Source of the DNA: Setophaga petechia
Lineage: Eukaryota; Chordata; Aves; Passeriformes; Parulidae
Length of the DNA: 64,000 nt
NCBI GenBank assembly: GCA_024362935.1
Contig: JANCRA010000025.1
Span: 11,124,936 to 11,188,935 of the forward strand
Reading direction: 5' to 3'
This document shows positions 21,146 to 33,400 of the stretch, in pieces. Each line of letters starts with the position of its first letter. Position 1 is the stretch's first letter. The notes under the pieces were generated by a model. The model saw only the letters and a program-made list of their open reading frames with translations. It made no database searches and was not told the origin of the DNA. Made by a program: the position numbers and the translations under genes.

Positions 21146-24100
21146 TTTTCCTTTTGTAATCCTTCCCTTGTTTTACATCCAGTTGCTCCAGAATTCCACC
21201 TGTGACTCTTTGGCCACTTATTCCCATGTAATCTTTAATTCCCTTGGTTATTACTCAGCATCACTTACAGTCCTCTGCAGACGGGCCCTTTATTTGGCTG
21301 GGGGTGTGTGGAATAGATGGACTGTGCACTAAACTAAAGCACTTTCTTCTGTGAAGCCACACATTCATTTGATTTGTCAACTCCTTTTTGCAGAGTATGA
21401 ATTCTGGCTGTCACCTGCTGGGTGGCTCCAGCAAGCAGAATTTATCCAGGCACAAATCAGGCCAGGTATGCTCCATCTCCTCAGCCTGCTCAGTCTGCAG
21501 TGTGGTACCAAATTCATCCTGAGCAGCTGTAATCCCACTGGCACCATTCAGCACCATCCATCCATGTTCTGCCCAATGACAGGAAAGGACAGGCTGCCAA
21601 CTGGCACAAATTCCTTCAGAGACCCCACTTTTTAGGACCTGCTAGACAATAACTCGTATTAGCAATTTTCCCCACCTGCATATTAACAGATGTGTGTTTG
21701 TCAGAGTCCTCCCATCTCCTCTAAAGCATTTGGTAACTTGGAGAGGGCTGAAACACCAGTGGGCTGATCAGGGATGGTAAAGTTTTGTGGTTTTCTTCTT
21801 ACTGCTGACATTCTATAAAAGTTTTTACTGGCTGTAATCTGTTTATCCTTTTAATAGGTGAGTTGCCACACTGGGCAACTCAATGAAGTCATGCTGTGAC
21901 TACCAATGTCAGGAACATTTTCATCCCTTCACAGATCAGAATAAAGCATATTCTGCTGTGCAATATGAAGAGCAACTTGTTACACCTGAGGGTTTTGCAT
22001 TTGAGCAAAGTGCAGACCAAGCAAACCACAGCCCATACGGACTTAGAAAAGCAGGCCCAGTTCTTTAGATACATGTTTGGCTTTAGAGGCTAGAGAATTC
22101 TTTGGAGGATATAATCTTTTAGCTACAAAATACTAATAAATACTCAAGTCAAAGTTAGTAAAATCCTTTCTTTTCTTACAAAGTTTGCTCAGTGTTGTCA
22201 CAAGAGCAAACACCAAATAATTTGTACAAGCGGAAGTTGCATATACCAAAATGTTCTTCATTTTCCTGTCCTTTACTGCTTTTTTATGGTTTAAAGTAGC
22301 AAGGCATTGTCAGAGCTAATACAATACACAGTCAAACTCAAGGATGGAACACAGCAGTACGATTTTTTCTCTATATAAATTAATTTTTAGAACATGTAAA
22401 AACATCCTTTTAAAGTAATTAAAGGTATACTGAGGGTATTCAAGATGGAAAAGTAAGTCACAATTTTAGTATATTTTTCCTCATTTTTTATCTACATGTT
22501 CAATTACAAACTTCCAAGTTTTATGAAGCTTATGGGAATTGTCTAGTGATTCCAAACTCTACATGCTGGTTTAAAATTCTCTCTCTACGGTTTGTAGCTG
22601 AAAGGGGCATGAAGAAGCAGCATGGTTGTAGATTATTAAATTCTAATGGAAAAAACACCCCCTTCAAATTCTTCACTGCTTTATTAAATGATCCAAAAAA
22701 TGAGAGGTGGGGCTGGCATAACTGCCAGGTGGAACGATTGCCAGACTATTTGAAGACTGCAATTTCAGTTGGTTAAAGGGTTTGCCAAACTCCAACTGTT
22801 TGGCTGCAAACAGCCCTCACCAGGTGTGTGCCTCAGGGATGATTTGTTTGAAAATGTTCAACCAAACATCTCAGGCCTTTCTGAGAAGGAGCCTATCAAA
22901 GACTGTTTGGTCATGCTGCCTAATTAGGGAAAGCTCTTTGAGAAGCTCCTGCTTGCCCCTGTTTGGAGCAGGGGTTAGGATGGGAGTGGCCTGGTAAGGA
23001 GCTGGAATTTGCTGCCTCACTCTGGCCAGGCTGCCAAGGTGAGAAAGCCTCAGCTGGTGTTCACTGGCCAGGAGCTTCCTGAGGTTTGAGAAAATCACAA
23101 AGCCCTCACTTTCACAGACCATGCTGCTGGTGAGGTGGAGACAAACCTGCCTGACACCAGAGCTCTGTCATTCCAAGGGATGGTGGGACTGTCTGCCTGA
23201 GCACCACGAAACCACCGTCCTCTGCTCTTAATGCCTCTCCTGTGGCATTCAGACAGCCCAGTGCAAGCTGCTCGATTTCAGTATGGAAGAACTGAAACTA
23301 TCAAAGCAGAATACAAGGAAAAGAAGAAAGAAGGGCATCAGTAAAGTGATGGAGACTGGCAGAGCAAGGGAGGCAGGCTGGCTGCAGAAGGTGGGAATAG
23401 ACTCTGTGTGAGCAGGGAAGTTAAAACAATTTGCAAAAAGAAACTGGGCATCTTGGCTGGGGAAGCACATGGGGGCAGGTAGAGAATAGACAGTGCTGAC
23501 AAGGCAGGGCACTGCGAGGGGAAAAGAGGGAATCACCAACAACTGTGATGTTTATGGAGATGCTTGAAATAGAGAATTATCTTCTTATTGCCATCAGATG
23601 GCTCAAGTAGCACTGTGGGATGGTTCAGAATATTCCACTCCTCCTCATGACTCATTTGGATCTTAGTAGACTGCTACAAGATAAAATCTCTGCTCATGCC
23701 ATTTGCTATTAACCCCCTCACCTAACTTGCAAAAAACTACTTGCTCAAGCATGTGCACTGGCACACAGACACATGCATACACATGTCAGAGCTATATTGA
23801 AACGATGGTTAATCTTGTTCAGAGAGGATTGAAGTGTATAGAATCCAGTAGAGAAAAACAGGAATAAAATCTGCTGTGCAGCAAGCAGCATTTCTTGTAT
23901 ACAATTCTCACTTGCAGGCCTTCCATCTTTTCTGCTGGGGCCCAGCTTCAGGAACTGGGTGAAACAAAACAATGCCATTATTGGTGGCCACCCTATTTTG
24001 TATTCTCCTCACTAACAAGGTGCAGTTCTGTGTCTTATTTGCTGGATGCTTCTCAAACTACAGATCAGAGCCTGAATTACAAGGTTTTCCTGTGGCACTA

Positions 24101-24613
24101 TTTACCACTGTGGTCCTTGGATGCTTCTCAGGATCCTCTAATTCACATTCACAGAAATCCCATGAGCTAAAGGAGAGCCACTACCCACATTTTAAGGGTA
24201 AGACTTTGGCACAAGCATCCTCTCCATCCTGGGAGCCCAAACTCCTGGTAAAGCACCACCACACATACTGGCACTGTGTGCTGAAAGCACCTTTCCCCTG
24301 GACCCTCCTGGCAGGGGCAAACCCTTGCCAGAGTTCACAACCAAGGAGTGTATTAGGAACCAACATTAAGTGACTTATAATTTGAGTGTGTTAAAAACAG
24401 CAAGTAAAGTACCTGCCCTCGTGGACTTCTGCCAAATACATGCCCTTTGTTCTATACAAAGCACAGTTCTGAAGCAAACACTACTAGGCACTAGGAGGTT
24501 AGGGACCATGTCCCAGGGCTCCAGCTTATAGTGCTGGAACACAACATAAAATAAAATCAGTTTTAAAAACTATTTTCTATCTTTTTAAGTAAGTATTAAG
24601 ATTGGGGAAGGTT
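21146..24613. other. AT-rich sequence right of the CpG domain, no gene
   Basis: CpG drops sharply after the TTCCC repeat. Short frames (21351-21635, 22546-22997, 23249-23542, 23972-24373) show no domain. No repeat family is recognised, and simple repeats are minor. If the CpG domain drives rightward transcription this would be intronic, but no donor/acceptor pair can be assigned. Confidence 0.5.
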
Positions 24614-25257
24614 TGTCCTAGGGTGACTTTATGATGCTTGTATCCCCCCCATTCATCTGCTTAGCCCAGAAATAAGTTTTGCACCTTTCAGACTGGTTCT
24701 GAGAGCAAAGAGGGGGAGAGAAGAAATGCAGAGTTTGTTATCAGGAACTGCATTCACTCCTTCCTGCTCCTGGACTGTGCTGTCTGCAGCATGGACAGAC
24801 AGCAGGACAGGGCTCTCCTTTGCCTTTAGTTAGTTTTTAGCCAGCTGAGGCAGAGAGGTTCCCTGGGCTGTGGTTTGTCTTTTTCTTGGAGCTGTTTAAC
24901 CCTGCTGTGGACAGAACACCCAGCAGAGCACCGGCAGCTCCAGCTGTGGCCGGGCCTGGGCCGTGGCATTTCCAGCACTGGAGGGACTGAGCAGAGACTG
25001 AGTGAGCTGAGCCACAGCCCATGGAGGGGCTTGCTGAGTTTGTCAGCTCTTCAGATTGGCAAGAGTTTATTGTTTAATACTGTTCATTTTTTTTTTTTTT
25101 TGTGCTGGTGAATGCTTTGCCATTTAAATAAACAGTTTTTTCCACTTTTGTCCAAGGAAATATTTTCCTGAACCATTTGGGGGAAGGGTTGCTTTAATCT
25201 GCTTTTTAGAGGAACCCCTTTAGAGGTATTCTCCCAAATGTGCCCTAAACCAGGACA
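24614..25257 (+). mobile_element. Solo LTR of an endogenous retrovirus
   Basis: The element begins TGTCCTAGGG and ends ACCAGGACA, so the outer six bases TGTCCT/AGGACA form a perfect inverted repeat with the usual TG...CA ends. A polyadenylation signal AATAAA lies at 25127-25132, about 125 bases before the right end, giving plus orientation. The body matches my memory of a common passerine LTR family; I do not name it. There is no second LTR and no gag/pol/env between copies, so it is a solo LTR left by recombination. The flanking 4-6 bases (left ...AAGGTT, right GACTCA...) do not match as a target-site duplication. The frames at 24837-25111 inside it are not genes. Confidence 0.85.
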
Positions 25258-26959
25258 GACTCAGCTGTCTGCACAGCTGGCAATTCCAGCAATGCTTTGG
25301 GGAGGTCATGGGCTGGTCTGTGCCCACGCAGACACAGTGGGCACTCGCTGAGATCCACAGCTCCTGTAACTGGTGACAGCTCAGGATCCACACCAGCACT
25401 TGTGTGTGCTGAACTGAGGGCAAGGACTTCCCAGTGACCATCAGAAGCACCTGCCAGGCCAAAGTCAGGTTCCCTTCTCCTCTGGCACAAAAGGAAGACT
25501 GGGAAGCTGCAAGGAATGCACATTCCCTTCACACTGCCCCAGGCAGGAGGATCTAGGTCAGGGCAGCAGGGAAGGCCACAGTGCACTTACTGGCTGCCTG
25601 AGTTTGTGGTTATTTTGGATTATTGTTCCAGTAACACTTTTTTCAGTTTCTTCTGAATTTTCATCCTTCCTGAGTATTTTCAGTGTTTTGAATGTGCCTA
25701 GAGCTGAAAGTTGTAACTCACAGAAACCAGTAATAACATGAATGCTTATGCTAACTTTTACAGGATCCTTCAGACACTCCTGGAAGCAAACTTCTGAATG
25801 GGATAAATCCTGAAATCACAGGCAATATGCCTTCTGCAGTTAAATGGGAGAGTATTTAGAAAGAAAATAGTTTTTCTAGATGAATGAGTTTGGCAAGAAC
25901 TCATTGCTAAGAGATGGAACCATAAATTCCTTTCTGCACAGCCCAGGAGACCTTGAGCCCCAAAAGGCAGCTCAGGCTTTGGCAGGATAAACTTCTACAT
26001 TGCAGCACAATGATGCCACCAGCAAGGACCTTGCACCAGTGTGGTCAGGTGGCACCTTCCAGCAGGACACATGGTATGTGCTGGTGAAGAGCAAACAGCT
26101 GCCTGAATATATGCCAGACACAAATTACTGAAACTCTGGTGATATGGGCAAAATGTTGCTATTTCAAACACTAAGAACAGCATCTTCTCACTGGAATGGT
26201 GGTGGCCTTTTGGGGTGGAATGTTCTTGGCACACTGTTATAACCTGAAACCAGCCCTGCTCAGGGCAAGCTTGACCAAGGCTAACAAAATTATTCCAGGA
26301 GAAAAACAGTTAAAGTAGTCAAAAAAAATCTGTAAAGGACTTGAGTATTATTTTGAAGGCATTCTTCTGATATGGAGAAAGAAAAATTCCAGTTCCTCCC
26401 TACAAAGTATTTTTTTCAGTCTTGCATCAGCTCAGCACTTCTATTTCACTAGAAATATACTTAGAAAAATCTGCTAAAATCACATTCTGTAATCCTAAAT
26501 GAGCTATGTGGAAGAGATGTCCTAAATCATCTGAAACTGTTGGCTAATGTGTGAGCATTTTCAATGAAAAAAACCCAACAAAAACAAACAGAAGAACCTG
26601 AATGAGAAAGCAGCTCTTTCATTTTCCTACAGAATGCTGGATTACTTCTGATAAAACTTGTAATTTATAAAAATTTGTTCTTTGGACAAGGTACAACTCA
26701 CCCCCTGTACTCTCATAGTTAAGAAAAAAATGAACCTGGTAAGTGATTTATTGATGAAAAAGTAGGGAAACTAGGAGTTAAACTTCCTGTGTTCTCAATG
26801 GACACTGTTAATTTTGAAAGGTGAAAAGGCAAGTGGGAAACAAAGAAGCTTAGGAGATGAGAAGGTACTGGAGGTTCCTTCTTAATATCATTTCCAACAC
26901 TCAGATGCAGGTAATCCTCTATGTAAAAGTCATATTCTTCTTATCTAAACCTTGTAACA
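25258..26959. other. AT-rich sequence, nothing recognised
   Basis: Frames on the minus strand at 25220-25586 and 25995-26234 show no known domain. The block at 25258-25590 is more GC-rich, with a run of CAC/CTG words, but no repeat family is recognised. Confidence 0.45.
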
Positions 26960-27075
26960 GCACTATTCATATCTTCCAGAACAAGACATAGACTCTTAGA
27001 AGTTAAGGGGTATTGGCTGATACCCAAGCAGAAAAATAATGGAAGAAGTGGGATAAACCCCCAGACATTCCTCTT
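26960..27075. repeat. Possible ancient MIR SINE fragment (3' half)
   Basis: The order of words (a 'cttagaagttaag' block, then 'gatacccaagcag', then 'aagaagtgggataaacccc') parallels the MIR consensus order 'cacagagaggttaag', 'gcccaaggtcacacag', 'gcagagctgggattcgaaccc'. Divergence is high, as expected for a copy older than birds. Weak evidence; alignment against MIR consensus would decide. Confidence 0.35.
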
Positions 27076-29888
27076 TCAATGGATTAAAAAAGTCAAAATC
27101 AACCACCTCTAAATTTAAACCAACCTATCCAAGTGCTATTTCCTAGCTCTGGTTTCTTTTTGTCACAACATTGTTACTGAAACGTGGATTTTGGTTTTGA
27201 ATTTACTTGTAGCACAAGACTGTATGACAAGCAATGTTTCTGCATTTTGTCGTATGTCATCAGTTTCCTCCCCATAAACCATTCAGGCTGTCACTCAAAG
27301 ATACCTTCCATGTGTTTTTTTTAGTCTCAATAGATTAAATTTTGCATTATTTAAAAATAAAGAGTGAAAAATGAGATGGTGTAGTGAAATCTGGGTTTAT
27401 TCAATTGCACTTTTAAGGGTATCTGATATTTGAAAAAGTGGCCAAGCACATTCTGCCTTGTTTTGATACAGATACATCTGTCAGGAATTCGTGCACAAGC
27501 TTGCATGGGACTCCCAGGATTGTGTGTGTTGTAAAGGAAATCTGTATTGGTCTGCTCCCAAGCTAAATACACTTGTGACTAAAGCTCTCACATGCAGATA
27601 CAGATCTAGCAAATCAAAGTATGTTTCCAGGAGCTGTAACTTATTGAATTTACATACAAAATCTAACAGGTGATGGAATTAAAAAAAAGTACATCAAAGA
27701 GTACTTGAACTCTAGTGTACTACATGGTACTCCTACCATTAGATCTTATTTTGTTGAATGATTCATGCCCTATTGGCTTTTCTAGATTTGCTTTTATATT
27801 TCTGCCTTGCTATTTTAAGATGCATTATCTTTAATCCAAAACCTGCCATCCTACCTAAATCTATTTAGAATTTTCTATGATTAAATTTCATTGAATGAAG
27901 ATTAGTGAGAATTCTGGCTCTTTCACAGCACAGTCTGAGGGAACACACCAACCACAGCTTGGCATAATCCAAAAATGCCTTGCCCACCTTTACATTTTAT
28001 AACATCAAGATGTGAAGCTGTAAAATTAGAAGCATTTTTTTCTTAACTGAGAATAACCAGTGGGAGAAACACTGATTTGTGTTCAGCTTGCTCCTCACAG
28101 CAGAAGGCCTTGCAGTTTTCACACATTCATGTGTTATTTGTGCAGGACACAGGACATGTCACCTCTGCAGAGATGGGACCCAGATCTCAGGGTGGGAGGG
28201 AGCTCAAACCAGGACATGCTTCAACCACAGACCAGCTCCTCTGGAACTTGCCTGCTCTGCAGGAAATTCTCTGATTTGGAGCCACCACAGATGGCACAAA
28301 ATCTGTCTGCACATGCAATTAGCAGAAAATGAACAGAAAATTGCCATTATTTGGGAAAGACCAGGGCAATAACTGAAAATAGTCCATTAAAGCTTTTACA
28401 TCCCATGCTTTCTTCATTTCAGATAAAATCCCACTCCCTATTTAAAAACTCCTAGAAATCATTTCCTTGGTCATTTAAGGAAGCTGGAGCACACAGTGTG
28501 GTGTGAAGTTACCTGAATTCCTAAACTTTGAGGTGGCAGCAGTGGAGAGGGACTCTGACTTTGGGTCTGACCATGTTGAGTGCTTAGCAAAAACAAGGAC
28601 TTTGATTCTAATGTCTTTTGAGCAACAGCTCTTCTTACAAAATAAGTAAAAATCTTACATATTTGTATATTTGTACATCTTATATATTTGATTATATATT
28701 TGTAATATATAATGTCAAATTTTAGTTGAAGAAATAGCATTTAAAAGTTACTCCTCTGCAGAGCAGTTAACAAGTGTTAATTTAAAAAACCCATCACCTT
28801 ATTGATTAATGTAAAGGAAACATTTTCCTTTAAATGCATATAATGGTTAAATCTGATTTTTTCCCCAAAGTTCTGAGTTAGTGCATGATTATTTCTAATG
28901 GAAAATCTCAGTATGCCTTTTCTTCAATGAAAATGTTTAAAACATAAAATTCTTTAAAAATATATTTTCTTACATTGCTAATTCCCGATAATTTAAAAAA
29001 TAATCTTCTTATGCTCACTCTATTGAGCTCAGCATTTTGTAAACAGAAAAGTTTAAGATTAAAAAAATCCATGTGTGTGAGGTTTGTTGAATAAAAATAC
29101 TCCAGTTATTGGTCAGTAATTCAGTTACATCAGAGTACATGGTAAGCAAGTCCCCTTCCTTTGAAACAACAGCTTCTGGTTTTGAGGTGTATTTTAGTGG
29201 CAAAAAAATATTAGTTGCACTATGGGTTGTTGGTTTATTGAACTCTAGAGGTTACAGCCTCAGACACTCCCTGAACTGCTGCCCACCTGAACTGTGCAGG
29301 TGCTGCTTTGCCAGTATTTCAAAGTAGGTTTAGCTGGATGAGCATATTTTCAACATTACAACAGGGTGCAGTCACCTCTTCCCTTGACCAGCACTTCATG
29401 GGAGCTTTGGTACAAAAAGGCCCAAAGTTATACATGGGGAAAACAGGCACAAATAAATGTAAAATAAAAAAGTCTAAAAAAATTTCCACCCTCCAGCAAC
29501 TATCTTAATAAAGGGCACAAGAGAACCTGATGTCATGAGGAGTCCCTTGGGAGTTTCAGGTCCCTTTCTCTTCCCCTTCCCTTCCCCTTGCTGAGCTCTC
29601 ACACCATCCATAGGCTGTGTGATTATGATGTTTTCTTTCACCTGAAGTGGCCTCAGTGGCTCAAGCAGCACCTGAGGAAGGGCTCTGTCCCCTCTGCCAC
29701 CCACTCCAGTGCCAGCAGCAGCAGATGAGAGAGGGGCTGGCCCCAGCTCGACCCAGGAGCCCCCTGCCAGGGCTGCCAAGAGGATACAGGGAAAATGTGT
29801 GTCAGTACTTGAATGTCACAGGGCCACAGGTCTGATCTTCTCCCCAGCCACAGACCTCACATCTCAGAACTTGAAAGGATTCTGGATT
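27076..29888. other. AT-rich sequence, nothing recognised
   Basis: A TATTTG/ATATA-rich stretch lies at about 28655-28715. A CTTCCC-rich patch lies at 29566-29588. Overlapping plus-strand frames at 28060-28372 and frames at 29474-29939 have no recognisable domains. No gene is supported. Confidence 0.5.
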
Positions 29889-30482
29889 TGTGCTGGATTT
29901 GGCTGGGGTAAAGTTAAATTTCCTCCCAGTAGCTGGTAGTGGCTGTGTTTTGGATTTGTGCTGGAACAGTGCTGATAACACAGGGATGTTTTAGTTATTA
30001 TTTAGTTTAGGCAGGCACAGAGCCAAGGCCTTTTCTGCTCCTCTCCCACCCCACCAGTGACAGGACTGGGGGGCACAAGGCCTTGGGAGGATCCACATCC
30101 AGGAGAGCTGAGCCCAACTGGCCACAGGGACATCCCAGTCCATACAGCATCTCTCCAGTATACAAAGCAGTGGGGAGGAGGAGGAAGGAGGGGATATTTG
30201 GAGTGATAGAGTTTGTCTTCCCAAGTCACTGTGAGCTGTGATGGAGCCCAGCTTTCTGGGATGGCTGAGCACCTGCCTGTCCAAGGGAAGTGGGGAATGA
30301 ATCCCTGGTTTTGCTTTGCTTGTGCACACACTTTTGCTTTCCATATTAAACTCTGTTCACCTCACCCCCTGAGTTTTCTCATTTTTCTCACTTTTTTTTC
30401 CAATCCTCTCCTGTGTCCTATGACCATGAGGGAGCGAGTGGCTGCATGGGGCTGAGTTTCCTACTGGGGTTAAACCATGGCA
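29889..30482 (+). mobile_element. Solo LTR, ERVL-like bird family
   Basis: The element starts TGTGCTGG and ends AACCATGGCA, with TG...CA ends. It carries an ATTAAA polyadenylation signal at 30345-30350, about 135 bases before the right end, and a degenerate TATA-like word TATACAAA near 30160. The body (for example the stretch around 30210-30300) agrees with my memory of an LTR widespread in birds and usually classed with ERVL elements. No internal retroviral genes or second LTR are present. The five flanking bases, GGATT on the left and GAGTT on the right, share three of five positions, so a target duplication is possible but decayed. Frames at 29991-30455 are shadows of the LTR. Confidence 0.8.
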
Positions 30483-33400
30483 GAGTTTCTCACACAATGA
30501 AACCCTTGTTCAGCTGCACAGGGAATGGCTACTAAAATGACAAAGCAGAATCCATATGAAGCAAACTACAGAAGCTTCCCCACCCTTCTCTTTCCAGATT
30601 TCAGAGGAGGTCCTTTGCTGGGCTGGTGTGAACACTGGTAACTCAAGGAGGGTCAGGCTGTTCCACATCACCCTGGGCACACCCTGGGCTGTGCAGGGAC
30701 AAGGCTGGAGGCAAACACCCTCTGAGGACAGCTCTGGCACAGTCTGGTTACCTTGCTGGAGGGGAGACTGTCTGGGCTTGAGCTGTCATTCAGTTGAACC
30801 ATCTGGCATGGAAAAGCAGAGCATGTGGCTCAGGACTGCAAGCTCATACTTGTTTCTAAGTCATCATTGGCCAATACCTATTCCAAACTCTGTGGTGAAT
30901 ATCTGAACACTTACACAGACATTGTGGGAAAAAAAAGGAACTTTTTTCATGGAAAAATGGCTGTGTGTATCAATTGTGGGGCAAACATCCTCCCCTTCAA
31001 CAAAAACCTGGCCAAGACAGTGGTCAAGGTATGAAAGACTGCAAAGTGCAGTGCATTATTTTCAACTTCAGTCACTTTTTTTTTTATGGGTTTAGTTGTC
31101 ATTAGTTGTCTGTTACCTGCTCTCCAGAATTTAATACTGATATTCATTAGAGTTACAGGAGTACTTGAGATCTTTTCTAAATTTTAGGGCACTGCTGTGG
31201 TACTGTGCACTTTGGAAAACGTTCAGGGTTAATACAGATGTTAAAGAAGAGAAATAAAATACAGGGCAAGGCAGGGAGCAGGAGCAGTGGTTTGGGAGAT
31301 GTGTTGCATCTTTGGGGAAGAAGGCAAGGCTAAGAAATAAATTAAAATGCTGCCTTTAAAACAAGCTTAGTAACACAATGTGAAACTAAAGTATATCTCT
31401 GACTTCAGAGGTCCCTTTAATTCAAGAGGTGTGTGATTTAGTGTGACCTGTTGTTATTTCTACTTAAGGTAACCAAATATTGGCAAATATAAATAAAAAT
31501 GGGGGAAGAAAGAAAACAGAGCTACAACAACCATGTAGCTAATCAAAGAGTGTTTCCTGAGAATAAAAAGATTTTCTTTCTAAAATATAAGTCAAAACTA
31601 ATCATAAGACCATGATGTGTGGTATTTTCACCACAGTTGGGCAAATAATGCCCTTTTATGTTCATTGTGTGAGGCTGATATTTGGAGCCATCACTGTAAC
31701 AGTTGCATTTCCTTGGGATGATCAGGAACAATTAAAATGTTTCATTTGAAAGAAAATTCATGCAACTCTTTATTTATTATTTAACTAATGGGAGGGGCTC
31801 TCATCTATAAATGTTCATCTATTATTTAGAAAGGAAAATGCAGTACCGTGTTTTGTTTCATAGATCAGATGATTTTCTTATCTGCAAGGGCTGAATGTAA
31901 TGGTTTATAACTGGACAAAAATAGCTTTTGAAAGGTACTACAGTATTTTCCAAATGACAGAATGTCTCTGAAAGAAACACATTATACCTCAAACATTCCC
32001 TCCCCAAAAGACAAGACTGTAAATAAATAGCATTATTTCACACAAGCGAGTTATGATGTTAAACCTGCAAAGATCTCTGTTTTCTGCCTATAAACATGAT
32101 GTGTAGAAGGTCTGTCCTGCAGCTTTCCCCACCTGCCTGGGCCCATGAAAGCCCTTAAGGCCTTGGCCAGAGTATCCTCAGCCAGAAGGATTGGACTGTC
32201 AGTGCAGAATGCCCTACACTGATTGAAATGGGATATGAGGCTCTGGAGAAGTCTGATTTTCCCCTAAACCACCTGGCTACTAACTAAGCTTTCTCTCACC
32301 TCACTTTTTGGTCAGCTTAGGCTCACTCTCCTTGCTCTTGATGCACTCAAAACTATAGAACTAAAGCCAATTTTTATGCAGGTCATTCTGTCTACATCCT
32401 GCCACCCATTACCTTATCATGTGTTATGTATTTCTGAGGTTACAACTTACAGCATTTATCTGCACAATTTCACATCAGAAGAGCTCCTGCTGAGATGCCC
32501 TAAACTGCAGAGAAGAGTTCCCCAAGCCTCTGGTTTCTTTACCTTCTTTGGAGGCTGAATCAGGGGTGATGCCTGTACAGCCAAGCCATTCCAAACTCCT
32601 TTTCCACCTGCCCTCTGCTAAGCAGAACTCAGATGTACTGAAGGGTGGAGACCTGCATGCCCAATTCACATGGAATTTTTGCAGAGCAGCCTGCTAGTGA
32701 CAGATCCATCAAGCATTGCTTTTGAAGAGCAGCTCCCATAGATATAGAAGTTTTAAGGCCCATCAGGAGGCTAAAAGCACAGTGCATGTTTGTAACTTTT
32801 CATTCAGGCTGTAGATTTACCAAATTTGAAGTGCCACAGGACGTTTATTGTGTGTATTGTCCATAAAATTATATTACTAAAGCATTTTCTGCTTTCAGAA
32901 GGCTGCAAAGGCCAGCACACACCATCAGCAGAGGACAGCACACGTTCTTTATGCATCCATAACATTTTCCTATACACTTGTGGGTGAACTTGCTTGCACT
33001 TCTTTATTATATCCAAAGACAGTAGCCAGCAGCTATTCAGAAGTGCTCAGAAAATGTGTTTGCAGTTAGCAAGGGAATTAATTTTTCTGTTTGAAAATTC
33101 TTTCAAGAACTAATAAACTACAATAACAACAGAACCTTTGGCACTCTTACTCAGACCAATGTTTGGACACCTGACATGCTCCAGTGAAGTGTGACAGCAT
33201 CTGTCACCAGCCCATGTCACACAGCTCACACAGCATCTCCCTGCAGCTGGGAACCCCTTGGATGGACACAATTTCTGTAAAGGCAGCTGGAGAACTTCCC
33301 TGCAGGAGTGGGAGCACACAGTCCCCACAGCTTTTCCCTGCCAACACCAGAACTCCAGGTGTGCACAGGCCCTCCCTCACTGCCAGTGGGAATCATACCT

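Noticed and set aside
20640..21332. 230-codon plus-strand and 177-codon minus-strand frames
   Set aside because: Both read through the (TTCCC)17 repeat, which lacks stops in either direction; their lengths are explained by the repeat and the GC-rich flank.
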